From Ulva prolifera (Eukaryota > Chlorophyta > Ulvophyceae > Ulvales > Ulvaceae), in assembly GCA_023078555.1 (NCBI GenBank), contig CM041204.1, positions 5,424,430-5,488,429 on the forward strand: a stretch of DNA of 64,000 nt. The letters are read 5' to 3'. Of the stretch, positions 11,609-24,995 are shown piece by piece (position 1 is the stretch's first letter; each line of letters begins with the position of its first letter). The notes under the pieces were generated by a model, which was not told where the DNA came from, did not search any database, and was given only the letters and a program-made list of their open reading frames with translations. The position numbers and the translations under genes were made by a program.

Positions 11609-14600
11609 TCACTCATCCTCTTCATCCACCTCGTTAAGATCACATCGTAGCAGCATTGCCTCTTCTTTCACCATCTGGTCTGCATGCTTGTCAGCAATGA
11701 TGGAAGAGCACAGCTTGACGACTCGTTTGCGCGTCTCCCGAGCCATGGCCTGCTGCGTCGCAGCTGCGCCAGCCTGCAGTGGTGCCGGCAGCGCCTCTGG
11801 CGACCTGCACACACACCTCAGCTGTCCACCACCCTCCCTTACCCTTGCCCCGACTCTCCTCACGCATCACGCCTGGCACTGTGCGATGACAAATAGCTGG
11901 AGGCCTTTTTGAGACCGCCCCGGCACGTGCCAGCATACTTGCGGGCGCTCCCCTGCAGGACTGCCACCGTCGACGTCTGAACCAACAGACAGTTGTATAT
12001 CAGCCCTGCAAGGTGGCAGCTAGCATGGCACATGTGACGGCAAACACCCTCGCAACCATACGCACACCGAACACATACCCAGGCAGGTGTGCGGCAGATT
12101 CGGCATCAACATGGAGCCGATCTGCTGCGACTGTTTGTCCGCGCAGAGGGGGCCATGTGTTGAGAGGATGCAACCGTACATACTCGCACATGGTATCAGT
12201 ACCCGAGCCCGGCAGTGGCGCAGCGGCAGTGGCGCAGCGGGCAGTGGCGCACCCCTCCTCCGGGACGGCCACCAGGCTGTGTCCGCTCATACTGATGGGT
12301 GCTGTCCATGCAGACTCCAGGGTGGAATGGGGACCGTGGTGAGGGTGGCCCCCATGCGCGTGAGCGCCGTGCGTGCCGTGAGTGTGCGCGCTGTGCGCGG
12401 CGTGAGGGTGGGAGGCGCCGAAGACCTGCGCGCTGGACGTGTCAGAGCTGGAGCGGCCGGGGGAGATGATGGTGGAGGGGGAGGGGGTGCGCGTGAGGCG
12501 GCAGGACGGCGGTGTCATCGCTGTGCTCGACACCAGCTGCTGCCGGATGGCCGCAAACGATTCCGTCCGGAAGGAGAGATCTGCATGCGGCCCAGCCGAG
12601 TCGGTGCGAGGCATGGACAGCCATGCGTATGCCAGTGGCGCGCACGTGCTGTTGACCGGGCTCACAGTGGGCTGTGCGCACGATGTACCGATCAATTGCA
12701 CGCGCCGAGCAATGAGGGTGGCATCTGCAACAGACGCCGCGAGCGCGCACGCCTGGTGGCTTTGGATGGATTTGAGACATTGACATCCAGGCAGTACATG
12801 GTCTGTGTGGAAATCCGCAGGCATCTCCCGGAACGTCAGCACGCGCATCGTGGCATGCAGTCGCCTGCACAACAGCGGCAGTCGGACCGGGACCGAGTGC
12901 GCTGCCCGTGGCGCTGCAGCCTGCGAATCAGGGAGCGCGCAGCACACCAGCGATGCTCCGGCGGCGGCCCGGCTCGTCCAGCCTGAGCGACAGCCGCGGC
13001 AGGGCCTCGTGGTCCAGATCCAGCGCGACCTCCGACTCCCAGCGCCGCGCAGAGGCGTACCCGTGGCCGAGGTCGCGAGACCGCCCGGACTCCGAGCGGC
13101 GCGGCCGCCGCGGGCTCGGGCCCAGCTGCGACCACGACGGCGTCGCGTCCACACTGCTGCGCGGTGACTGCGGCGCGTGCTGCGGCATCGCGTCGTCGTC
13201 CGGCATGCCGGCATCGGCGAGCCCGACCTCGGCGTCCGCCTGCTGCAGCGCGACGCCGGGGGCGTCGAGGAAGATCGGGCTCTGCGTCTCAAAGTTGAGC
13301 TTTGCATCGTCCAGGGTGAGGTCGCCACTGGCGCGCTTCCGGAAGCAGGTGTAGTCGACGACGAGGCGGCCGTCGTCGCGGCGGCGCACGCCGTGCGGCT
13401 GGCCGTTGAGCACAATGTCCTCCGCAAGGTACGAGTGCCGCGCCTCGATCGTGTGCGACGTCATCGCGTCTGTCGCGTTCAGCAGGGCCACGATCTGCAT
13501 GTGGGCAGAGGTTGCAGAGCGGCAGTGACAAGCAGTGTGGTGGGTAGGTATGCTGTCGCTTGGAATAGATACTCTGTGCGGTGTGAAGTGGCGCGGATTG
13601 GGGGCACGGCATGACGTGGCGTGGAGGCGACATAGAGGGCAGCGTGGGTAGGCCGGCGTCGAGGCGGACCTCCATGTGGCGGGCTGCCATCGTCTGAATG
13701 GAGATGTTGGCGAGCGGGCTTCGGTCGTCGATGACGTGTGACACCGTCGCCGGCAGGCCGAGCGAGAGGCAGGCCTCCGCCTCGCTGCTCATGTGCGCCC
13801 TCAGGTCCTGCACCCCACCACCCCGGCGCTCTTCGCCGCCGCCGCGACCGCAACGCGTCCTCCGGGGGTGACGCTCACACGGTGGCATGCACACCTGCGG
13901 CAAAGATCCACCCGCCACGGCGGGGCAGCTCACCCTGCGCCCTTGGCAAGCGCTGCTACGCGTCTGAGCCGTCGTGGCACAGTAGAGGAGGAGGGGCACA
14001 CCACAAGGCAGAGGGGTTGGCCGTCGCCGATGGGGTCCGAGGAGCCGTCCCCCTCAATCTCCATCGCCAGCAGCATCTTAGCGGTGGGGTTGAGAATTGT
14101 CTTGGAGCGCACGTTGCCGACGCGCATCGACAGCAGCAGGCGGTCGTCCGCCATGTGCATGAAGAGCGACTTGCTGAAGCGGATGCTCCATGCGCGCAGT
14201 GTCGGCGACGAGAACCTGCGCCGCACAGCACGCGCTTGCTCATTTCCGTACCAGCATGTCTTGATTGGGAATGCAGTGGCTTGGGTGGCAAGATCAGGCC
14301 GCGTCCTAGCCGCCCGCAGGCTCCAACGGGATGTCATGGGGTGTGCTCTCTGGTGGACACAGGAATCGTGTGTGGTAAGTGACCACCACTGCGGCACCTC
14401 AACTGGAGCACGGTTGCATGTAGCACAGCCCTGGAGTCGAAGGCTGCCGGTACCGTGTGGCCCCGAGCGAGCCTGCGGCGACCCCTCACAGGCACAGCGC
14501 GCATGCATGCATGCATGCGTGCATGGGGATTGTGCGGCGCGGCAAGCATTGCGGGGGCCGGGGGAGCGCACCGGGCATACACGATGCCGAGCATGGAGTA

Positions 14601-16016
14601 GTCGAGCATGAGGCTGGCCACCGTCTGCAGCGTCACAAGGAGGTTCACCCAGAGGCACTCCGGGCTCGGTGTCAGCTCGCCGCCGTACCCTGCAGCAGCC
14701 GCGGTCGCTGACGCCACTGTGAGTCACCACCTCCGCCGGCAACCACCTCCCGCATGTGAAGAACCGCGCCCATCTGGCGCGGCAACTGGTGGGCACAGGG
14801 GAATACCGGGGGGGGGGGGACCGAGAGCTCCTGCCGGCCAGACCGCCCCGGCCTGGCCCGGGGGTCAGGCGCGGCAATGGGCTCAAGGGAACAAGCATGT
14901 GTTACAAGGACAGGGCGCATCTGTGTACAGCCCTTGTGCCTTGCTGCCAGGCACTCGAGGTGAGGGAAAGCAAGGGCACGGGTGGAGGGCAACGGGGGCG
15001 GCTGGATGGGTAGGGGCCGCACCGATCGTGGCCGACGTCTGCACCGAGAAGTAAAAGGCATGTGAGAAGTGGTGGATGCCATCAACGCACTCCTCCCGCA
15101 TCAGCAGGTACAGCAGCGCAAACGATGCATACTGCACAGACATGGCCGCGCGTCAGGCCGCAGCTTGCGCCCGAGAAGGCATGTGTGCCGGCAGCGGCGG
15201 TGCAGGAGCTCGAGCACTGGACCGGCAGGGGGGGACAGGCGACGGCCGCGCAGCACACAGCATGGGCGGGGGACAGACTACGTGGACCGGGATGGAGGGG
15301 CAGCGTACGAAGCAGATGTATGTCATGAAGAATATGACACTGAAGCGTGTTGCGGGCATCTGCAAGGCACAGGCAGTTACGGCACCAACAAGGCAGTTCC
15401 GATGGGGGCAGCAGATGCCTGGTGCAGGAACAGGCAGTGCCGGGGCGGACATGTAGGAGTGTGTGGAAGGGGGACTGCGTGTAGATCTGCCAGTCCATCA
15501 CCCATCCTTTCTTCACAATTTTGAGCTTCAGGGGCTGCCTGCATGCGGTTGTAGCACTCTGGTTGTAGCACTCTGCATGACACCCCTCGTAGCTGGTCCG
15601 GTCGGCAGCTGGTCGCGATTCATGCCGGTATCTATTCCACACCATCACAGCCGTGCTGCAGAGCGCTGTGCATATGGTGAGGTACCGGTACGTGAGGTCG
15701 GCTGTATGTGCGCATATGTTGCTGCCTGCTATGAAGGCTTCTAGGTGGCAGGTGCGCAGGTGTTTCGGGCACATGCCCAATGATAATCTACAGAGATCCA
15801 CAGAGACATGGCATACTTTGGGTCAACGAAGGTCTGGCGCCTGGACTCGTCCATGTCAAGGGGAGGCAACAGCGCCCCCATGATGTGGGCTGGCAGAGAT
15901 GTTGGCTCATGGTCTGGTGTCGGCAGGTCTGAGCGATCCGCGCTGAGAAACGCTGTCTGAGTGTACAGAGCACTGTTTGGGAGCAGCGGCTCGTCATACT
16001 GCTGGTCGCCGTCCAT
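11609..16016 (-). CDS. Inward-rectifier (Kir/KirBac-type) potassium channel
   Basis: Integral membrane K+ channel. Exons, in transcript order: 16016-15792, 15534-15451, 15359-15309, 15131-15023, 14689-14572, 14215-14005, 13807-13670, 13494-12948, 12580-12273, 11749-11609. Phases match at all nine junctions and give about 643 residues. After an acidic N-terminus comes the slide-helix region LKIVKKGWVMDWQIYT, helix M1 (ATRFSVIFFMTYICF and on), the pore loop FYFSVQTSATIG plus YGGELTP, and M2 ending in DYSMLGIVYAR. The cytoplasmic immunoglobulin-like domain shows MRVGNVRSKTI, LPATVSHVID, SPL, EIVALLNATDA, EARHSYLAEDIV and GRLVVDYTCF, all at the positions expected for Kir. The C-terminus adds a Ser/Thr- and His-rich tail (HTHGTHGAHAHGGHPHH) and a charged helix. 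The family is common in animals and bacteria and absent from land plants as far as I know. Confidence 0.9.
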
Positions 16017-17237
16017 CCTGTGATGCTGTAGACCTGTCTGTTCTTCCTGCAATATCAGCTTGCCAACGGCCCAGCTGCACAAAGCCCGTGAAGCCAGCCA
16101 CGCGTCATAAGAAGAACTTCCTCTTCAAGTTCGTCTGTGCACCCCGCCGTGAGCACCCCTGCCGTAGTGCTGCATGTCGCCGACGTCCGGCAGGCTGTCC
16201 GCCTCAGTCTCGATCACCGGGTGCGTCAAGATGGACGTGTCAAATTGCGATCCTATCACTTCTTACACCGTAAAAGCTGCATGTCCGGCGCACGGCCGTC
16301 GATTCACTGCAGCCACAATTTGCAAGCGTTGCTGGGCAGACGAATCAGCACAGTGGCCAGCAGCGTAAAACAAGTGCAACCGCAATGCTGCACTGTATGT
16401 TTGTTTGCTAAAACGGAGCAGGCCGCTGTCACGATAAGAATATGCACTGTCTGTAAAAGGGGTGCACCTCTTTTGTGTCTGCTGGATGGCAAATTTGCTT
16501 CGCCAGCCGGGCGGCGACCAAGCACAGGAGACGAGATGCACACCTACATCACACCCACATCCAGACACGAGCTTTCTTGATTTTCGTTGCTGATGGAAGA
16601 TCACAGTGACTGGGACAAGTTGCAATATGCTGCGGCGCATGCGCTCTCCACATGAGATCTCCTGCGGTGACAGAGGAGTGTAGCATGCAGTGAGTCAGCA
16701 GTGCCACGCCGATCTGTCACAAGGTGATCAGAATGTAAGTTCAGATGCCCTTAGCGAATGACCTCAGCATCTCTTTGACTCTCGAACTTTGGTGTTCACA
16801 AAACTCTGTTAGCTGTTCCGTACAACAGCGTAAACGTCGGGTCACGGCTGCGCAAGGAATGTCATCGAAAACGTGAAAAACCAGCACATAACTTCCAAGT
16901 TGGTCAGTGGTTCCTTTGATTCTGCGACATGCGGCTACTCTTGGTACGTATACTTGTCCGCTGGGCGGGGTTGTCGCGTCAGTCGATTGCTACTGCTCTG
17001 CGACTGGACCGTGATGCAGGCTTGTCGATATGTAGCGACACATATACTATCGCAGGAGCTCCTGGACGGCTACATCAGCCTTTTACGCCCCTGTATTTCT
17101 GATGTGTTTGAGCTGTATTCGTGTGACGAGTCACGCTCCAGGCCAAAACTGGAATCGACACAGCTCACTGTCGGAAGTGTACCAGATCCTCGCCAAAATA
17201 TTTAAAGTTCAGGGACAGCAATCGCTGAACTGTGCAG
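16017..17237. other. Region between divergent Kir and membrane-protein genes
   Basis: The Kir promoter must lie here. 5' exons of the plus-strand membrane protein are possible from about 16.87 kb, but none could be placed with consistent phase. Confidence 0.4.
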
Positions 17238-17879
17238 GGACGCCATGCTGGCGCGTTCACAGAGCAAGCACTCCCTCTATCTGCTGGCGTCATTCTCGCA
17301 TCGCTGCCTCTGTGGTGGTGCATTGCATGCCCCACTGTCACGGCGATAGCGTTTCCATTGATCATAAATTTCAGCTGCTGGTGGATCGCTCAACTCTTAT
17401 GCAAGATCCTCCACGTTCCCAAAGACACCGTGGCCACAGTGTAGTACGTCCTGTCCTGTCCAGTTCATGTCTTGCTCCAATCACGTGCGATGGCAGCTTT
17501 ATTGAAATAGCTCTGGCTTGTCGACAGCTGTGTCTGCTTACGTGCCCCAGAGCCTTATTCTCACCGAAATTCCCAGCAAAACCTGCCTGCGCGAATTAGG
17601 TGCCATGTCATCATGTTCGCCCCTGCTCCATGCGGCATATGCCTGCACATTATATGACTATGTCACAGTCAGTGGTCCGACGAAGTCAACGATCCAGCTG
17701 ATGGGTGTCTTTGCTGCAGCTGGGTGGCAATTCTGGTGGCAATGATCTTATCTCTTGCATCTGCCTGGCCGATCTATTTGATATGCGAGCTTCCGAAGTG
17801 TGCTCAGGAGCACCCTGAAGTCTTTGACCCCATCATCAGGGTATTCCAGCAGATGCGTGCCGCTTTGATGTCGGAATAG
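17238..17879 (+). CDS. Unidentified membrane protein, 3' exons only
   Basis: Last exon 17720-17879 reads WVAILVAMILSLASAWPIYL, then a hydrophilic tail ending FQQMRAALMSE and a stop. The exon before it is probably 17528-17599; the two join in phase. A further exon starting at 17238, just behind a TGTGCAG acceptor, encodes two hydrophobic stretches (SAGVILASLPLWWCIA and TAIAFPLIINFSCWWIA). Its junction to 17528 could not be closed in phase, so an exon or boundary is missing, and the 5' end is unknown. This is a multi-pass membrane protein of no family I recognise. The LPLWW stretch recalls the first helix of PIG-S, but the C-terminus does not fit that family. Confidence 0.35.
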
Positions 17880-18320
17880 GGCTGTCACATACACCAGGGC
17901 TGACGCCCCACACAGCAAGTAGGGGTGCAAGTGCTTGATGCCTTACGTTGTACATGACTGCGATTTTACATCAGGTTGTGTGCGCATAGGATCCCCACAA
18001 GATGCTACATGCGTTAGATTGAATGCAGCGTGGTCGTTCACAGCGTAATGTAACCCCTGGGCAGAACAGGCCTGCCGAAGACCTGAGCACGAGCCAGTCT
18101 CTCAATCATTCACGAGCATACTCATGAGTTAAGTTTGCCTAGTTGCTGCAAAAGCTTAAAGTTTGGATCTAAGTGGCTTCTTCTGCACACACACAGGCAT
18201 GCAAAGGCCTCATGCAGTCTGCTGCTCTGAAGATGCTGCATCAAAAGCATCGCAGCCGTGATCGGTGATAAGCTTCATCGCTATGATGTGGCAAAAGCAC
18301 GAATCCCTGACACAGGGTGA
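17880..18320. other. Intergenic, convergent 3' ends
   Basis: No exon-like sequence seen between the membrane-protein stop (+) and the co-chaperonin stop (-). Confidence 0.45.
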
Positions 18321-19278
18321 TCACGCACACACACCCAGCAGACTGTCCCCCCTCAAGAATGTCACCTTGCCATCTGCGACCTCGACGTCGGTTGTGCCAT
18401 ACTTGGTAAACACAATTGTGTCCCCTTTAGCCACCTGGACCTCCACTTTATCTCCAACCTCTAGGACCTGCTCAACAAGCGGCACAGTGTGTGCAACGAC
18501 ATTGTGATGTGGGCACTTCCGGCACACTTGGCGCAGTGCCGATCATCTGTGCCCGTGAGAAGACCCTGAAAGTATACATGAGCCAAGCACAGCAGGGACA
18601 CTGCAGATGTGAGATACATGACCTCGCAATGACATTGCTTGTCACACTCAGCTGCCGTGTACAACGGGGCTGTGGGCGCACACCTCACCGAATTGCGCAT
18701 CCTCTGCGCTTCCACTTTGCGCACTTGTGAGTAGCAGCCCACCAGACGTCACCTGCAGGAACTCAGTGCAAATGTCCTTCAGGCGCATATTTTTCAGGTC
18801 ATGCCTGGCCAGACCTACGCACAGCAGTGGAACAGAAGAACTGCCACGGATATGGGACAGCAGCAGCAAGAGAGCCTCGCACGTTATCCTGCTCTGTAGG
18901 CTTCACCAAAATTCTGTCGGCGAGGGGCGACATCTGCAAAGCGTTGCTCACATGAGCTGTGATCACATGCAGCAGCGGTGTTAAGCTCCTCAGGAGCGAG
19001 TTGTACAATGTCAACTGCGTGATGAGAGCCAAGGCGTTTTTGTTTGCACTGTTGGGAAGCTCCCAATGAGAATGGCGCCACACCTTTGTGATGTCGAGGT
19101 CATCTGTTGCTGCTGAGGCCCGTACGGCGCCCCTCCTCACATGTGCAGACCCTGTACGGCAAGCACGACTTGAACACGCGATGACATTGACAGAAAGTAC
19201 TCCGTGAAGTTGCAAGAAAATCGTACGGCCGCGAATGTGCCTTGCGCATCGTTGTGCTGTGAACGTGGATACAGACAT
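18321..19278 (-). CDS. Organellar GroES/Cpn10-type co-chaperonin
   Basis: Lid of the Hsp60 chaperonin, predicted for plastid or mitochondrion. Exons: 19278-19084, 18933-18883, 18752-18684, 18467-18321, all phase 0. Exon 1 encodes a 65-residue Ser/Arg/Ala-rich leader ending RASAATDDLDITK. The single GroES domain follows: SPLADRILVKPTEQDN, then the mobile loop with the chaperonin-binding GGLLL triplet (VTSGGLLLTSAQSG), FGEVLEVGDKVEVQVAKGD, IVFTKYGTTDVEV and VTFLRGDSLLGV. The segment between FGEV and the KGDTIVF strand is several residues shorter than in GroES or Cpn20, so the roof hairpin seems reduced. Intron 1 is 150 nt long and has no in-frame stop, so retention would add 50 residues. The protein ends GVCA rather than the usual GI-[VL]-E. 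Confidence 0.85.
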
Positions 19279-20843
19279 GGCGAGAATGGATACGGACGAA
19301 GGGATGACAGTGATTTCGGAGCACAGCTTGCAATGCTGTTGTAAGTCATGTGCCATCCATTTGTAGAGGAGGAGATGCTGCTTATCGATGTTTAATACAG
19401 CAGGCGCGCACTGTCGATGTGGTGCTTCTAGACGAAGCAAGTGGCTACCAGCACTGCCGCCTCCACGACACCGCCAGCTCCGGCACGAGGCAGGTGTGTA
19501 CATGCATGCCTGGGTCCCCACATGGCCGTCCATGATCAAACTGGCCTCTGAAGGGATCGGTGGTGTACAAGCACTGCTTGACGATGATCCTCCTGATTGT
19601 AGTTCGGCTGTGGCGCCTCGCTGGATGCCTGGAGCTGGCCCAGGAGGCTCTGTGTATATGCATGCATCATACCGCAGCTCACTGGCAACACATCTGTGCA
19701 ATTCACATGGCCGGCTCGCTGTTGAACTGACATCTGCAGTGCCCCGCGTACTTCAGGAACATGGTACCCACGATGCCCGAGACGCTCTGACGTCCACATC
19801 ATGCTTAGATTGTCAATGCCTTTGCGCCGGCGCACGACATGCATACAAAACTTCCCCCTTGACAGACAGGATGAGCAAGCTGACTCCTTCAAGGGCAAAC
19901 ACCATGCACACCAACCACATCTCCACCTCAACTTGGCTTCCACTCACATGCTGCATGACTTGTTGAATGGGCTGAAGCAACCTCACGCCCGACCGCTCAT
20001 GCGCATTCTACAATGCTACGTTAACTCCACGCACACGGCAACATCAACTTGCACGTGGTGGCTAAACAAGCTCTGCTCCAATCTTTGTGTCCAACAGCAC
20101 TGCAACGTGCCAGAAGGTGCAGGTAAAGCATTGGTGAGAGGACAGAGGTGTGATCTTACACACCTCCAATAAAACTGTGCCAGCTGTTGACCATATCAAG
20201 ATGCATGTTTAAAAAGAGCATGACTTGGAATGACTACATGAACTGTGTGGCGATGAAGACATTTTGCAATACGAGTATGATAGTATGATATAGACGACAG
20301 TATAGATGTTAAATAACATTTACCACTGATCAAATCCAACGACAGTACCGCTGTGCCCTAGCTAAATGCTGGACAGAGCTCCAGAGTATCACTCACTGCT
20401 ACAACAGTCTATGGCTGGAAGCCCCACCTAACGCGGGTCTACATAGTGCAGAGTGAATCGCGTCAGGCCAGACCAAAAACACCGACACATTATATCACGG
20501 ACACACACTTCATCTCGGGCCAGCAGAAAAGTGAAACAAGGAACGTGCACACAATGCTGCAGCACGATTGGTTGTTCCGTGGCAAATATAAGTTTCATCC
20601 CGACAGCAGCGCTCCGTCTGCTTGGTTCAGTGTGTTTGATTGTGTGGTGCATTGATAGCCACTGACCTAGGCAACAAACAGCATGCTGCACTGTGGTGCC
20701 AGAAGCATGACACAAGCATGCAAGGCCATGACCATGATGTAAAACAGTCGCAGTAGCTTTGCAAGATTACTTACACTCTCACGATGCATTCTGATCAACA
20801 CGCTCAGCTAGTGACTTCACCAGAAACGTAGTGATGACGCTCT
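19279..20843. other. Intergenic, with possible minus-strand membrane-protein exons
   Basis: This lies between the co-chaperonin start and the UBA52 stop, both minus strand. On the minus strand, 19.4-20.0 kb has short frames that look coding, such as VEMWLVCMVFALEGVSLLIL (near 19.89 kb), SVSGIVGTMFLKYAG (near 19.77) and TTIRRIIVKQCLYTTDPF (near 19.57). They do not join into one phased model and I recognise no family. They may be exons of a small membrane protein or chance. Confidence 0.2.
20771..20775 (-). promoter_or_regulatory. TGTAA poly(A) signal of UBA52
   Basis: TTACA on the plus strand, about 70 nt behind the UBA52 stop codon; fits the green-algal polyadenylation signal. Confidence 0.5.
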
Positions 20844-23007
<2,164 letters not shown>

Positions 23008-23593
23008 GCTTACGATTGTTTGACATATCATGCGAAGCAGTATCGCGTACTTCGAGCCCAGATGCTGAAGGGTACGCTTGTGTTCGGCGTGTTCGAGCAC
23101 ACAGCATCGAATCGAGCACGGCGTGCTTGCTCATTCACGGAAGCGAGAAGCAGATGAGAGCCACAGCCCATGTTGATCTGTTTTGGCAGCTGTAGTACGA
23201 GCCTGCTGACAAAATGGCCTCTTGTTTAGAGCGCATTTGGGGCACGTGATCCTGCAAGGTCAGAAGCAAGGGTGCAGCAGCGCGAGGATACAGCCCGCGA
23301 TCAAAGCACAATCGAATGCACAAGCTCTGTTCGTGTGCATTTCTGAGGTCAAGTCGCGGTTACTGTGACGTGCATGTCACGTCTCCAGCTAGACGTGGCG
23401 TAGTGGGCTTGTAAGTTCACACAGTCTCCAAGATGTTTTGTCAACAATTCGCGGACACACAACACTGGTGACCGGCATCGCGTTCAAACTCAATGTGAAA
23501 GCATTACTCAACTCTTGTTTAGGTGCCTAAAGGACAGCCATGCACTGCTCAAATGCAAAGCAAACAGCTTCCTACAAAACCTCATCAGATACT
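23008..23593. other. Intergenic, convergent 3' ends
   Basis: AT-richer stretch with no exon-like frame between the bS16 stop and the stop of the minus-strand coiled-coil gene. Confidence 0.5.
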
Positions 23594-24995
23594 CTATGGC
23601 TCTGCAGTCGTCACAATTTCTCGATTGTCTCCTGATACACTGACGACAGATGTATGCAGTGAGCCTTCCTGGCCGATTTCTGAGACAGCCATGTTCTCGA
23701 CTGAACTTTCACCTGGGTCTGTTGCCACTACTGTACTGGGATTGAGGACGTCAACACCATCAATAGTGATACCCTGTCTCACTGCTGTTGGACTCTCCCA
23801 GTCTGCTGGCATTAAGTGGACAAGGTCATCTGAACCGCTTGCAAGCGGTGATGACATCCGTGCCGCCTCGTCACCTCCCTGACCCCCTGGGGCAACAGTG
23901 CTGACATCTGTGATGGCAGACTCTGGGCCCACCTCGACTATTGGGGCAGCTAGCTGCTGCGACCTGCAATCAAGGTTAGACGGCGCCGCAGTGCTTGCTG
24001 GAGAGGTCATGGCCAGGTCACACATAATGTTGACGCGTTCCTCCATCACCGCCAGAGCTACCAGCAGATCATCAACCGCCTGTGGGTTTTCAAGAATCAC
24101 TCGCTTCAGCCTCCGGCAGCTGCGTACGCCCAGCGGGACAACCGCTGATACAGCTGCAAATAGGAACATGACGCCAGACACAGACCTCCCTAGCTGCAAA
24201 ACCATCTATCGATTGCAATTGTGATGTACAGCGGGGGCGCTGAGAAAAGCTGCAGGGCATGGTATGCAGACAAGGTTGGTGGCTAGTGTGTGACTGGTCT
24301 GTGACTCAGCATCTTCACTCTGACGGCCTGAAAAAAGAGATGCACACCTTGAAAGATGACTTGAGCCAGAATGTAAGGACACCACCAAGCCATAAGAAAC
24401 CCAGCGACTGTGCTACCTGCATGCAGGCTTGCCCAGCTGCAGCAGCAAGGATGCATCATACGGTACTATCTGAGAACATGCCACGTACCTCTTTCGCGCA
24501 CTCCTGGCCCGAGAATGCCTTAGCTGTATGCTCGAGCTTCTGTGTAGCTTTGCTGACGTCTTGCAACTCGCCTCCCAGTTCTGTAATGTGTTGAGAAATA
24601 GTTGCGTTGAATCTCTTGAGTGAGTTCACGTCGCCAGCATGAAGATCTCCCAGTTTCTTTTGAAGATCATATATCTGGAGGAATCATTGCATGTAAGGCC
24701 AGGGATGAAGCGTGCCAGTAGCATGCGTCGCAAGTTATGTCATGTGCTGTGTCGTTTGAACCGAGCTCGGCAGACAAATCGAAAGCACAGTTACAAAGGT
24801 GCCATCAAATGGCGACATTAAAATTCGAGCCGAGGACGAAATGAGGATTGGATTGTCTACACGCGCGTGCAATGACGTGTCACCTTCATCTCTACCAATG
24901 CAAGGTCGCGAGAGGACAATCCTGGAGAAGCAGCGACAGCAAAGACACACTTGCTTCTTCAGCTCTTCTACCGTCTCTTGTCTTGACCCTCGCAT
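23594..24995 (-). CDS. Unidentified coiled-coil protein with two membrane helices
   Basis: Exons: 24995-24951, 24674-24489, 24416-24348, 24193-23594, all phase 0, about 300 residues. Order: short N-terminus (MRGSRQETVEELKKQ); a coiled coil of about 60 residues with steady heptads (IYDLQKKLGDLHAGDVNSLK ... VSKATQKLEHTAKAF); a first hydrophobic helix encoded by its own 69-nt exon (SLGFLWLGGVLTFWL); a second helix (VSGVMFLFAAVSAVVPLGV); a helical stretch (LKRVILENPQAVDDLLVALA); then an acidic Ser/Thr/Val-rich tail that is probably disordered. The ATG at 24995 is the first in frame. The layout resembles small organelle-envelope or tethering proteins such as plant DUF1664 members, but I see no motif that proves it. 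Confidence 0.6.

Noticed and set aside
12000-13427. A 475-residue minus-strand frame across the channel C-terminus
   Set aside because: Only its lower part (12273-12580) is in the coding frame; the rest is a GC-rich shadow of the exon 13494-12948, whose true frame shows the Kir domain.
14503-14526. GCATGCAT-type alternating tract as a regulatory element
   Set aside because: Similar short GCATGCAT runs occur across the whole window, including in introns and UTRs, so position-specific function is not supported.
18799-19701. A continuous 300-residue minus-strand frame
   Set aside because: It runs through a canonical donor and acceptor; splicing gives a clean GroES domain, so the long frame is an exon, an open intron and upstream sequence fused together.
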